In this document: in pieces, positions 8,969 to 17,448 of the stretch
Layout of the letters: every line of letters begins with the position of its first letter
How positions within the stretch are numbered: the stretch's first letter is position 1
From: Duganella flavida
Lineage (GTDB): Bacteria; Pseudomonadota; Gammaproteobacteria; Burkholderiales; Burkholderiaceae_D
Assembly: GCF_009857445.1 (NCBI RefSeq)
Contig: NZ_WWCN01000011.1
Span: 124,001 to 188,000 of the forward strand
Direction of reading: 5' to 3'
DNA length: 64,000 bases
Translations under genes and position numbers: made by a program
Notes under the pieces: model-generated
What the model was told of the DNA's origin: nothing
The model's input: the letters and a program-made list of their open reading frames with translations, nothing else
Database searches by the model: none

Positions 8969-10972
8969 TTAACCCAGTGCTTCCAGCTGCTCCTGCAATT
9001 CCAGCCACTCGCCTTCCAGATCACTCAAATCCTTGGTGATGGAAGTCTGGTCAGCCAGTAGCTGTTTCAGCTTGGCCTTGTTGGCGGCGTCGTAGATCGA
9101 CTCTTCGCCCAACTGGGCATCGACGTCGGCCTTCTTCGCCGTCAGCTTGGCGATCTGCTCGTCCAGCTTCTTGATCTTCTGCTCAATCGGCTTGCGCTCT
9201 GCGGACAAGCGCTGGCGATCTTCTGCTTCTTTGCGTTTCTGCTCTTTGCTTAGCTGCGGCGCAGGCGCTGCAGGCTTGGGCGGCGCGACCGGCGACTGCA
9301 CCGGGAACGCCGTCTTGTTCTCTTTGCCCGCAGCCGGCAGCACGTCGGTGCCCTTACCCAGCTTGGTCTGGAACAGCCAATCCTTGTAGTCATCCAGGTC
9401 GCCGTCGAACGGTTGCAGCTTGCCGTCGGCAACGATGATGAATTGGTCGGTGGTTGCGCGCAGCAGGTGGCGATCGTGCGATACCACCACCAGCGTGCCT
9501 TCAAACTGCGCCAGCGCTTCGGTCAGTGCCTCGCGGGTTTCCAGATCCAGGTGATTGGTTGGTTCATCAAGCAGCAGCAGGTTAGGGCGCTGCCACACGA
9601 TCAGTGCCAGTGCCAGGCGCGCCTTCTCGCCACCGGAGAACGGCGCGATCGAGCTGGTGACCATGGTGCCAGGGAAGTTGAAGCCACCGAGGAAGTTGCG
9701 CAGTTCCTGCTCGCGCGTGGTCGGCGCAATCTTCGCCAAGTGCCACAGCGGCGATTCGTCGTGACGCAGCATCTCCACCTGGTGCTGGGCGAAGTAGCCG
9801 ATGTTCAGCCCTTTGCCGGTGGTTGATTCACCGGTCAGCGGCATCAATTCGCCGGCGATGGTTTTGATCAGCGTCGACTTACCGGCGCCGTTAATGCCCA
9901 GCAGGCCGATACGCTGGCCGATTTGCAGCGAGAAGTTGATGTCGCGGACGATGGTTTTCTCGGAGATGTCGCCAGTTTTTTCGTCTTCGCTACGGTAGCC
10001 GGCGTTGACGTCTTCCATCACCAGCAGCGGGTTAGGTGCGTTCAGCGGTTCACGGAATTCAAACGAGAATTCGGCGGCGGCGCGCAACGGCGCCAGTTCT
10101 TCCATCTTGGCCAGTGCCTTCATACGGCTCTGTGCCTGACGCGCTTTGGAGGCCTGTGCCTTGAAGCGGTTGACGAAGGATTCCAGGTGGGCGCGCTTGC
10201 GCTGCTGCTTTTCCAGTGCGCCGGCGGCAAGAATCATCTGCGCTGCGCGTTGGCGCTCAAACGCCGAGTAGTTACCCGAGTAGCGCTTCAGTTTGCGCTC
10301 GTCGATGTGCACCACAACGTTGACGATTTCGTCGAGGAAGTCGCGATCGTGGGAGATGATGAGCAGCGTGCCGGTGTAGCGTTTCAGCCAGTCTTCCAGC
10401 CAGATGATGGCGTCCAGATCCAAGTGGTTGGTCGGTTCATCGAGCAGCAGCAGATCGGAAGGGCACATCAGCGCTTGCGCCAGATTCAGGCGCATACGCC
10501 AGCCACCCGAGAAGCTGGCCACCGGCTGCTGCATCTGGTCGAGCGAGAAGCCAAGACCCAGCAGCAGCTGTTCACCGCGCGACTGCACGGTGTAGGCGTC
10601 AGCGTCGGCCAGCGCGCTGTAGATTTCGCCCATGGCGATGCCGTTCTCGTTGGATTCCGGCTCGGATTCCAGGCGTGCCAATTCGGCTTCCAGCTTGCGC
10701 AGATTGACGTCGCCGTCGATAGCGTAATCGAGGGCAGCGCGTTCCAGCGGCGGGGTTTCCTGCGCCACGTAAGCGACGCGCCATTTAGCCGGGAAGTCGA
10801 TATCGCCGGCGTCTGGATGCAGCTCGTTGCGCATCATCGCGAACAGGCTGGATTTGCCGGCGCCATTGGCGCCGATCAAACCGATTTTGTCGCCCGGGTT
10901 GAGGGTAACGTCGACTTGTTCCAGCAGCGGCTTCACGCCGCGCATCAGGCTTACTTGGTTGAAGCGAATCAT
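8969..10972 (-). CDS. yheS: ABC-F ATPase, YheS type
   Basis: 667 residues with two ABC ATPase domains and no membrane segments. Walker A motifs are GANGAGKSS (about 36-44) and GINGAGKST (about 370). The signatures SGGWRMRLNLAQAL and SGGEKARLALAL each precede LLLLDEPTNHLDL. Between the domains is the ABC-F linker, and a Lys/Glu-rich coiled coil closes the protein (about 590-665). Sequence and order match E. coli YheS. ABC-F proteins act on the ribosomal E site during translation; the exact duty of YheS is less clear. It lies 3 bp after prmB and probably shares its transcript. Confidence 0.9.
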   Translation of the reverse strand: MIRFNQVSLMRGVKPLLEQVDVTLNPGDKIGLIGANGAGKSSLFAMMRNELHPDAGDIDFPAKWRVAYVAQETPPLERAALDYAIDGDVNLRKLEAELARLESEPESNENGIAMGEIYSALADADAYTVQSRGEQLLLGLGFSLDQMQQPVASFSGGWRMRLNLAQALMCPSDLLLLDEPTNHLDLDAIIWLEDWLKRYTGTLLIISHDRDFLDEIVNVVVHIDERKLKRYSGNYSAFERQRAAQMILAAGALEKQQRKRAHLESFVNRFKAQASKARQAQSRMKALAKMEELAPLRAAAEFSFEFREPLNAPNPLLVMEDVNAGYRSEDEKTGDISEKTIVRDINFSLQIGQRIGLLGINGAGKSTLIKTIAGELMPLTGESTTGKGLNIGYFAQHQVEMLRHDESPLWHLAKIAPTTREQELRNFLGGFNFPGTMVTSSIAPFSGGEKARLALALIVWQRPNLLLLDEPTNHLDLETREALTEALAQFEGTLVVVSHDRHLLRATTDQFIIVADGKLQPFDGDLDDYKDWLFQTKLGKGTDVLPAAGKENKTAFPVQSPVAPPKPAAPAPQLSKEQKRKEAEDRQRLSAERKPIEQKIKKLDEQIAKLTAKKADVDAQLGEESIYDAANKAKLKQLLADQTSITKDLSDLEGEWLELQEQLEALG

Positions 10973-10975
10973 AGT

Positions 10976-11863
10976 TTACAGTTTCAGTTGGTCGGCCGTC
11001 AGCAGGAAGACCATGTCGTCGCCGTTGCTGGTGGTGAGCCAGGTCAGGCCCATTTCACCGAATGCAGCTTCAGCGAATTCTTTTTCATTGCCGATTTCGA
11101 CGATCAGGATACCGTCGTCGGTCAGGCGTTCAGCAGCACCGGCCACGATGCGGCGCACCAGGTCCATGCCGTCCTTGCCACCATCCAGTGCCAGCTCAGG
11201 CTCGGCGCGGTATTCCATCGGCAGTTTGCTCATCGAGGACGAGTTCACGTACGGCGGGTTGGTGATGATCAGGTCATACTTCTTGTTCGGCACATTGGCG
11301 TACAGGTCGGACTGGATCAGCGTCAGGCGGTTTTCCAGTTCGTAGGTGGCCACGTTGCGCTTGGCGACTTCCAACGCGTCGGCCGAAATGTCGACCGCAT
11401 CCACCGCCGCATCCGGGAAGGCGTCCGCCATCATGATGGCGAGGCAGCCGGAGCCCGTGCACAGTTCGAGGATGTTGGCCACGTTCTCAGGCTCGTTGAC
11501 CCACGGCGCGAAGTACTCAGGAATCAGTTCAGCGATGAAGGAGCGCGGCACGATGGTACGCTCGTCCACGTAGAAGCGATAAGAGCCCAGCCACGCCTCG
11601 TTGGTGATGTAGGCCGCCGGCACGCGTTCGTCGGTGCGGCGGCTAATCACGGCCATCACCGCCGCCACTTCTTCCGGCAGCAGCTTCGCATCGAGGAATG
11701 GATCGAGGCGGTCCAGCGGCAGCTTGAGCGTGTGCAGGATCAGGTAAGCTGCTTCGTCAAACGCTTCCGCGCTGCCGTGGCCGAAGAACAGCTGGGCAGT
11801 GTTGAAGCGGGTGACGGCGTAGCGCAACAGGTCGCGCGGCGTGGTGAATGGAGTGGTGGTCAT
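10976..11863 (-). CDS. prmB: Ribosomal protein L3 N5-glutamine methyltransferase
   Basis: 295 residues. The SAM-binding motif LELCTGSGCLAIMMA and the catalytic NPPY motif (NPPYVNSSSMSKLPMEYRAE, about 205-224) identify the HemK/PrmB group. The segment after NPPY (Met-Ser-x-Leu-Pro-x-Glu-Tyr) is typical of PrmB rather than PrmC. PrmB methylates a glutamine of ribosomal protein L3 during 50S assembly. It lies between dapE and yheS, each separated by under 10 bp, in a minus-strand operon that starts with the ArsC/Spx-like gene. Confidence 0.92.
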   Translation of the reverse strand: MTTTPFTTPRDLLRYAVTRFNTAQLFFGHGSAEAFDEAAYLILHTLKLPLDRLDPFLDAKLLPEEVAAVMAVISRRTDERVPAAYITNEAWLGSYRFYVDERTIVPRSFIAELIPEYFAPWVNEPENVANILELCTGSGCLAIMMADAFPDAAVDAVDISADALEVAKRNVATYELENRLTLIQSDLYANVPNKKYDLIITNPPYVNSSSMSKLPMEYRAEPELALDGGKDGMDLVRRIVAGAAERLTDDGILIVEIGNEKEFAEAAFGEMGLTWLTTSNGDDMVFLLTADQLKL

Positions 11864-11871
11864 GGCTTTTA

Positions 11872-13005
11872 TTATGTGAGCAGGTTTTCCAGCGTGCGGC
11901 GATAAATATTCTTCAGCGGATCGACGAAACGCAGTTCGATATGCTCATCGATCTTGTGAATGCTGGCATTCGGGGGGCCGAATTCTATCACTTGCGGGCA
12001 GATCTGCGCGATAAAGCGGCCGTCCGAGGTGCCGCCGGTGGTCGACAGTTCGGTGTCCACGCCGGTTTCCGATTTGATCGCCGACGACAGCGCATCGCTC
12101 AGCGTGCCGCGCGGGGTCAGGAACGGCAGGCCGCTCAGCGCCCATTTCAGGTCGTAGTGCAAATTGTGCTTGTCCAGGATGGCGTGCACGCGGCGCTTCA
12201 GGTCTTCGTGCGTGCTGGCGGTGGAGAAGCGGAAGTTGAAGTCAACGACCATCTCGCCCGGAATGACGTTGTTGGCGCCAGTGCCGGCGTTAATGTTCGA
12301 CATCTGCCACGAGGTAGGCAGGTAGTACTCGTTGCCGTGGTCCCATACTTCCGCTGCCAGTTCGGCCAGCGCTGGCGCGCCGAGGTGGATCGGGTTCTTG
12401 GCCAGCTGTGGGTAGGCGATGTGGCCTTGTACCCCTTTGATCGTCAGTTTGCCGGACAGTGAGCCGCGACGGCCGTTCTTGATCATGTCGCCCAGCGTTT
12501 CGTCCGAAGTCGGTTCGCCGACGATGCAGTAGTCCAGCGTTTCGCCGCGCTCTTTCAGCATATTGCAGACGATGACGGTACCGTCGGTGGCCGGACCTTC
12601 TTCATCGCTGGTGATCAGGAAAGCGATCGAACCTTTGTGGTCGGCGTGCTTGGCGATGAACTCTTCGCAGGCCACGACGAAAGCGGCGATCGAGGTTTTC
12701 ATGTCGGCTGCGCCGCGGCCATAGAGCTTGCCGTCGCGGTGCGTAGGCGTGAAGGGCTGCGAGCGCCATTGTTCGACTGGGCCGGTCGGCACCACGTCGG
12801 TGTGGCCCGCAAATACCATCACCGGCGAAGTGGTGCCACGGCGCGCCCACAGATTGGTCACGCCGTTCGATGCGATGGTTTCGCAGACGAAGCCCAGCGG
12901 GGTCAGGATGTCGATCAGGTGCTGCTGGCAGCCTTTGTCGTCCGGCGTTACGGAGGACAGGGAGATCAGCTTTTCGGTCAGCGCCAGGGTCTTGGATGGA
13001 GTCAT
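11872..13005 (-). CDS. dapE: Succinyl-diaminopimelate desuccinylase
   Basis: 377-residue di-zinc M20 hydrolase that releases succinate from N-succinyl-LL-diaminopimelate in the lysine/peptidoglycan pathway. Visible residues are the metal ligand motif GHTDVVP (H68, D70), D101 in GRGAADMKTS, catalytic E135 and ligand E136 in SDEEGPATDG. Length is normal for DapE (about 375). It follows the ArsC/Spx-like gene by 1 bp and precedes prmB by 8 bp. dapD and dapC of the same succinylase route are 4-5 kb upstream on the same strand, so the pathway is nearly complete locally. Confidence 0.95.
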   Translation of the reverse strand: MTPSKTLALTEKLISLSSVTPDDKGCQQHLIDILTPLGFVCETIASNGVTNLWARRGTTSPVMVFAGHTDVVPTGPVEQWRSQPFTPTHRDGKLYGRGAADMKTSIAAFVVACEEFIAKHADHKGSIAFLITSDEEGPATDGTVIVCNMLKERGETLDYCIVGEPTSDETLGDMIKNGRRGSLSGKLTIKGVQGHIAYPQLAKNPIHLGAPALAELAAEVWDHGNEYYLPTSWQMSNINAGTGANNVIPGEMVVDFNFRFSTASTHEDLKRRVHAILDKHNLHYDLKWALSGLPFLTPRGTLSDALSSAIKSETGVDTELSTTGGTSDGRFIAQICPQVIEFGPPNASIHKIDEHIELRFVDPLKNIYRRTLENLLT

Positions 13006-13006
13006 A

Positions 13007-13360
13007 TCAGCTATTGAAAATTTGTTGGTACTGCGCGTCGGAGAAGCCGACTGCGAAGGTGCCGCTCTTGTCCAGCACCGGGCGCTTGATCACGGATGGA
13101 TTTTCCAGCATCAGGGCGATGGCCGCTTCGTCGTCAACGATGGACGCCTTGCGTTCATCGGACAGGGCGCGCCAAGTGGTGCCCTTGCGGTTCACCAGTA
13201 CATCGCGCGACAGATGTTTAAGCCAGCCTGCGACGATGTCGCGCGAGAGGCCCTGCTTTTTAAAATCGTGGAAAACAAAATCCTGCTGCTGGTCGGCCAG
13301 CCAGGTACGTGCTTTTTTGACGGTATCGCAGTTCGGGATACCGTAGACAGTAATGGTCAT
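13007..13360 (-). CDS. ArsC/Spx-family protein (YffB-like)
   Basis: 117 residues of thioredoxin-like ArsC/Spx type. It starts with YGIPNCDTVKKAR, where Cys11 is the single active-site cysteine, and keeps KRPVLDK near residue 95. E. coli YffB has this form and also lies next to dapE, so the linkage is conserved. The arsenate reductase name often given to this family is doubtful; a glutathione-dependent thiol reductase role has been suggested. It heads the run ArsC-like, dapE, prmB, yheS with 1-8 bp gaps. Confidence 0.85.
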   Translation of the reverse strand: MTITVYGIPNCDTVKKARTWLADQQQDFVFHDFKKQGLSRDIVAGWLKHLSRDVLVNRKGTTWRALSDERKASIVDDEAAIALMLENPSVIKRPVLDKSGTFAVGFSDAQYQQIFNS

Positions 13361-13427
13361 GATAAGTCGGGAAAGTTAGACCCGATAGGATACCACGCCG
13401 GAGGGGCTTCACCACTGATGGCGGCCA

Positions 13428-14327
13428 CTAAGCATCCCAGCGCCAGGCCTGTTGTAGCCTGGCCTGCAGATAGTCGATGAAGGCGCGCACGCGTGGCGCC
13501 AGGTTCTGGCTGTGCGGGAAGATGGCCTGCAGCGGCGCGGTCGTCATCGAATGGGCGGGCAGCACGCGCTGCAAGCGCCCGGCGAGGATGTCGTCGCCCA
13601 CGTCCCAGATCGATTTGACTACGATGCCTGCGGCTTGCAGCGCCAAGGCATGCGCCGCCTGGCCATCGTTGGTAATCAGGGCGCCGTTCACGCGCACCGC
13701 CACCTGTTCTTCGCCATGGAATCGCCATTCTGCGCGGCGCTGTTCGCCGATCAGGATGCAGCGGTGCTGCGCCAGTTCCGCTGGATGCGAGGGTGTGCCG
13801 TATTGCGCCAGATAGGCCGGCGCAGCACAGGCCACGCGATAGTTGGGCGCCAACCGGCGCGCCACCAGTGTGGAATCTTCCAGGCTGCCGAAGCGGATGG
13901 CCAGATCGTGGCCGCTTTCCAGCAGGTTGAGTACCGCGTCGCTCAAGTCCAGTTGTATCGCCAGTTGCGGGTGCTGGCGCTGGAAGTCCGCCACAATCGG
14001 AACGATGTGCTGGCGGCCGAATTCTCCCGGCGCGGTCACACGTAGCAAACCGCTGATCTCGCGCCGGCTGCTAGACAGCAGTGTTTCCGCTTGTTCGATT
14101 TCGTCGAGGATGCGCAGCACGCGCGCGTGGAACAGGGTACCTTCTTCGGTCAGCGCCTGGCGGCGCGTGGTCCGTTGCAGCAGCCGGACGCCGAGGCTTT
14201 TCTCCAACTGCGCCATGCGCTTGCTAATGACCGATAGCGGCAGGTCCAGCTCACGCGCAGCGGCCGACATGCTGCCCGCGCTGACGATGCGTGCAAAGGC
14301 GGATAGGGCGGGCAGGTCGTCAATCAT
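13428..14327 (-). CDS. LysR-family transcriptional regulator
   Basis: 299 residues with an N-terminal helix-turn-helix (SAGSMSAAARELDLPLSVIS, about 15-34) and a substrate-binding domain of the CrgA/DsdC-like group (LRVTAPGEFGRQHIVPIVA). It sits divergently from a deacetylase remnant and a short-chain dehydrogenase, with 394 bp to the latter's start. Its original target may have been the now broken gene. This trio interrupts the otherwise minus-strand block between the ArsC-like gene and pilU, so it looks like a later insertion. Effector unknown. Confidence 0.85.
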   Translation of the reverse strand: MIDDLPALSAFARIVSAGSMSAAARELDLPLSVISKRMAQLEKSLGVRLLQRTTRRQALTEEGTLFHARVLRILDEIEQAETLLSSSRREISGLLRVTAPGEFGRQHIVPIVADFQRQHPQLAIQLDLSDAVLNLLESGHDLAIRFGSLEDSTLVARRLAPNYRVACAAPAYLAQYGTPSHPAELAQHRCILIGEQRRAEWRFHGEEQVAVRVNGALITNDGQAAHALALQAAGIVVKSIWDVGDDILAGRLQRVLPAHSMTTAPLQAIFPHSQNLAPRVRAFIDYLQARLQQAWRWDA

Positions 14328-14441
14328 GGTGGTTGATTATTCGCGAAATGGAAAATATGTATAACCCAAAAGAGGCTATTTCTGCGAGTTGCAGGCTCCT
14401 ATTATAGCTACATCGACTACCCAACTATTGCTGAAGGAGAG

Positions 14442-14706
14442 ATGATGAAGTTATCCGCCGAACCGGCGAGCAGCGCGCGCCGTCAATTCCTGGGCCAGGC
14501 CGGCGATTTCTGGCCCGGTAATGCGCGGCTGGCGATTTCGATTTCCATGCAGTTCGAGGCGGGCGGCCAGCCACCGAAGGGTACCGACAGCCCATTCCCG
14601 AAAGTGGGCGAAATCGCACCCCGGCGTAGTTTTCATGCGCAAGGATGACATAGCACGCTTTGCAGCAGGCAGCACGAACACCTTACGTGAAACCGAAACC
14701 ATTTAA
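14442..14706 (+). pseudogene. Polysaccharide deacetylase remnant (ends only)
   Basis: Two pieces of one gene lie head to tail. The first (14442-about 14607) encodes a start resembling PuuE/allantoinase-type polysaccharide deacetylases: WPGNARLAISISMQFEAGG and PPKGTDSPFPKV. The second (about 14607-14706), in a different frame, reads HPGVVFMRKDDIARFA and ends in TLRETETI, which looks like the C-terminus of the same family. Intact members have about 290 residues, so some 700 bp containing the catalytic NodB core is missing and the frame is broken. A good ribosome-binding site (AAGGAGAG) still precedes the ATG. Assignment is from memory of the family. Confidence 0.65.
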
Positions 14707-14721
14707 TTCAGGAGAATCATC

Positions 14722-15432
14722 ATGAGCAAACTCGAAGGCAAAAAAGTACTGGTTGTTGGCGGCAGTTCCGGCATTGGCGAAGCATCGGCGCAAGCGCTGG
14801 CAGCGCTGGGCGCAGAGGTGACAATCGCCTCGCGTGATCCGGCCAAATTGCAGGCAGCGGCGGAGCGGCTGGGTGGTGCGGTGCGCACTGCTGTTCTGGA
14901 TACCTCGAACGATGCCGCCGTCGAAGCGTTCTTCGCTGCGCAGGGGGAATACGATCATGTGGTGATCTCGGCGGCGCAGACGGCGTCCGGGCCGGTGCGT
15001 CAGCTGCCGCTGGTGGATGCGTATGCGGCCATGAACAGCAAGTTCTGGGGCTCGTACCGTGTGGCGCGCGCCGTCAAAATCGCGGCTGGCGGTTCGTTGA
15101 CGCTGGTGTCGGGCTTCCTGGCCAATCGCCCTAGTAAGACCTCGGTGCTGCAAGGCGCGATCAATGCAGCGCTGGAATCGCTGGGACGCGGGCTGGCGCT
15201 GGAGCTGTCGCCGGTGCGCGTGAATACGGTGTCGCCGGGGATGGTCGCCACGCCGATGTGGGGCGGCAGCGATGAGGCGCGCACGGCCAAGTTTGACGCC
15301 GTCGCATCGCGGTTGCCTGCGCAGCGCATCGGGCAGCCGGAAGACTTGGCCAACGCCGTCGTCTATCTGGTCACCACGCCATATGCCACTGGCTCCACGG
15401 TGCTGGTGGATGGCGGCGGCATAATCGCTTGA
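14722..15432 (+). CDS. Atypical short-chain dehydrogenase/reductase family protein
   Basis: 236 residues with the Rossmann nucleotide-binding motif VVGGSSGIGEAS (about 10-21) and the C-terminal SDR core NTVSPGMVATPMW. The usual catalytic Tyr-x-x-x-Lys is not present. At that place the sequence is VLQGAINAALE, with Gln and Asn in the Tyr and Lys positions, although the preceding Ser (LVSGF) is kept. I recall a clade of SDR proteins with this form, so it is probably functional but not a standard dehydrogenase. Its ribosome-binding site (CAGGAG) is strong. It is 15 bp downstream of the deacetylase remnant and may once have been in its operon. Confidence 0.8.
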   Translation: MSKLEGKKVLVVGGSSGIGEASAQALAALGAEVTIASRDPAKLQAAAERLGGAVRTAVLDTSNDAAVEAFFAAQGEYDHVVISAAQTASGPVRQLPLVDAYAAMNSKFWGSYRVARAVKIAAGGSLTLVSGFLANRPSKTSVLQGAINAALESLGRGLALELSPVRVNTVSPGMVATPMWGGSDEARTAKFDAVASRLPAQRIGQPEDLANAVVYLVTTPYATGSTVLVDGGGIIA

Positions 15433-15434
15433 GT

Positions 15435-16583
15435 TTAAGTATTGAGCGTGAACTCGGTGAACGAGGCCTCGCTGGGCGAGGCCTTGGGGGCTTCCGGCTC
15501 GTCGGCCTTGGCGAGTTTGCTGTCCGGGCCATTATTCAATAGCCAGAGCAGGTTGGTAGCGGAATCCGCGTTGGCCAGCGCTTCGTCCTGGCTGACCAGG
15601 CCATCCTGCACCAGCTTGAGCAAGGCCTGCTCGAACGATTGCGAGCCGGGCGACATGCTCTTTTCCATCGCCTCCTTGATCTGGCCAATTTCGCCTTTCT
15701 CGATCAGGTCCGCGATGTAGCGGGTGTTAACCATCACTTCCACCGCCGCCGAGCGCGTGCCGCCGTTGAGCGAGCGGACCAGCCGTTGCGACACGATGGC
15801 TTTCACGGTGCTCGACAAATCCTGCAGCAGCGCCGCGCGGTTTTCGATCGGGTAGAAGCTGATGATGCGGTTTAAAGCGTTGTAGCTGTTATTCGCGTGC
15901 AGCGTAGCCAGCACCAGGTGGCCCGACTGTGCGTACGCCAATGCGGCGGCCATGGTTTCCTTGTCGCGGATTTCGCCGATCAGGATGCAGTCCGGCGCCT
16001 GGCGCATGGAGTTGCGCAGCGCGGTGTAGAAGTCCTTGGCGTCGCTGCCGATCTCGCGCTGGTTGACGATGGATTTTTTATTGCGGAACAGGTACTCGAT
16101 CGGATCTTCCAGCGTCAGGATATGGCCGGAGCGCAGTTCGTTGCGATGATCCAGCATCGAGGCGATGGTGGTCGATTTGCCGGAGCCGGTGGAACCCACC
16201 AGCAGCAGCAATCCGCGCTTTTCCATGATCAGGTCTGCCAGCACCGGCGGCAGCTGAAGGTCGGCCAGCAGCGGAATGGTAGCGGGCACAAAGCGGAACA
16301 CGGCGGAGATGCTGCCGCGCTGCTTGAACGCGGACAGGCGGAAGCGGCCCAGGTTAGGCACCGATACGCCCATGTTTAATTCATTGGTGGCGGCCAGTTC
16401 GTCCATCTGCTCCGGCGTGGCGATTTCCGCCAGCAGGGCATGAATGTTTTCTGGTTCCAGCTTTTGCTGGTTAATGGGAATCAGGTTCCCATTGATTTTG
16501 ATGTGAACCGGAGAGTTCACCGCGAAGAACATGTCCGACGCGTTTTTTTCCTTCATGAGTTGGAACAGGCGGTCCATGGCCAT
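15435..16583 (-). CDS. pilU: Type IV pilus retraction ATPase PilU
   Basis: 382-residue secretion ATPase. It has Walker A GSTGSGKST (130-138), Walker B CILIGEIRD, and the His box LVLATLHANN. The C-terminal segment SMSPGSQSFEQALL and the ending NADSATNLLWLLNN are typical of PilU and separate it from PilT. PilU assists PilT in depolymerising type IV pili during twitching. pilT is not in the window. The gene follows dapD by 24 bp on the same strand, so it is probably the last gene of the dapC-dapD-pilU transcript. Confidence 0.93.
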   Translation of the reverse strand: MAMDRLFQLMKEKNASDMFFAVNSPVHIKINGNLIPINQQKLEPENIHALLAEIATPEQMDELAATNELNMGVSVPNLGRFRLSAFKQRGSISAVFRFVPATIPLLADLQLPPVLADLIMEKRGLLLLVGSTGSGKSTTIASMLDHRNELRSGHILTLEDPIEYLFRNKKSIVNQREIGSDAKDFYTALRNSMRQAPDCILIGEIRDKETMAAALAYAQSGHLVLATLHANNSYNALNRIISFYPIENRAALLQDLSSTVKAIVSQRLVRSLNGGTRSAAVEVMVNTRYIADLIEKGEIGQIKEAMEKSMSPGSQSFEQALLKLVQDGLVSQDEALANADSATNLLWLLNNGPDSKLAKADEPEAPKASPSEASFTEFTLNT

Positions 16584-16607
16584 GGTGAGTCTCCGGTTTA
16601 AATCACT

Positions 16608-17435
16608 TTAGATACCGCGCAGCAGTTCGTTGATGCCGGTTTTTGAGCGGGTCTGTGCATCGACGCGCTTGACGATCACCGCGCAGTACAGCGAGTACTT
16701 GCCGTCGTCCGAAGGCAGCGAGCCCGATACCACGACCGAACCCGATGGCACGCGGCCGTAGGTGATTTCGCCGGTGGTGCGGTCGTAGATCTTGGTCGAC
16801 TGGCCGATGTACACGCCCATCGAGATCACCGAGTTCTCTTCCACGATCACGCCTTCAACGATTTCCGAACGCGCGCCGATGAAGCAGTTGTCTTCGATGA
16901 TGGTTGGATTGGCTTGCATCGGTTCCAGCACGCCGCCGATGCCCACGCCGCCCGACAGGTGGACGTTCTTGCCGATCTGCGCGCACGAACCAACGGTGGC
17001 CCAGGTGTCTACCATTGCGCCTTCATCGACGTAAGCGCCGATGTTGACGTAGGAAGGCATCAGCACCACGTTCTTGGCGATGAAGGAGCCACGGCGCGCC
17101 ACAGCTGGCGGCACCACGCGGAAGCCGCCCTTGGCGAAATCTTCAGCGGTGTAGTTGGCGAACTTGGTTGGAACCTTGTCGTAGAACTGCATGGTGCCAT
17201 CCGATGGCAGGACCACGTTGTTCTCCAGGCGGAACGACAGCAGCACGGCCTTCTTGACCCACTGGTTGACAACCCAGGTGCCGGTGGCTTTGTCGGCCAC
17301 GCGGATGGTGCCTGCGTCCAGGCCTGCCAGCACGTGGTTGACGGCGTCGCGCAGTTCAGCCGAACCGTTGGCTGGGTTGATGTTGGCGCGGTCTTCCCAT
17401 GCCTGGTCGATGATCTGTTGCAGTTGTTGGCTCAT
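16608..17435 (-). CDS. dapD: Tetrahydrodipicolinate N-succinyltransferase
   Basis: 275 residues. The C-terminal half is a left-handed parallel beta-helix of hexapeptide repeats (VVLMPSYVNIGAYVDEGAMV, about 125-144, onward). DapD transfers succinyl from succinyl-CoA to tetrahydrodipicolinate, the first step of the succinylase branch to diaminopimelate. Length matches the family (about 274). I start at the ATG at 17435 (MSQQLQQIIDQAWEDR); the in-frame extension to 17603 overlaps dapC and is not family-like. It lies 13 bp after the dapC stop. Confidence 0.95.
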   Translation of the reverse strand: MSQQLQQIIDQAWEDRANINPANGSAELRDAVNHVLAGLDAGTIRVADKATGTWVVNQWVKKAVLLSFRLENNVVLPSDGTMQFYDKVPTKFANYTAEDFAKGGFRVVPPAVARRGSFIAKNVVLMPSYVNIGAYVDEGAMVDTWATVGSCAQIGKNVHLSGGVGIGGVLEPMQANPTIIEDNCFIGARSEIVEGVIVEENSVISMGVYIGQSTKIYDRTTGEITYGRVPSGSVVVSGSLPSDDGKYSLYCAVIVKRVDAQTRSKTGINELLRGI

Positions 17436-17448
17436 GATTAACTCAATC

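Noticed and set aside
9923..11905. 660-codon plus-strand frame opposite yheS and prmB
   Set aside because: It crosses two well-supported minus-strand genes and their junction, with no recognisable domain; a composition artefact.
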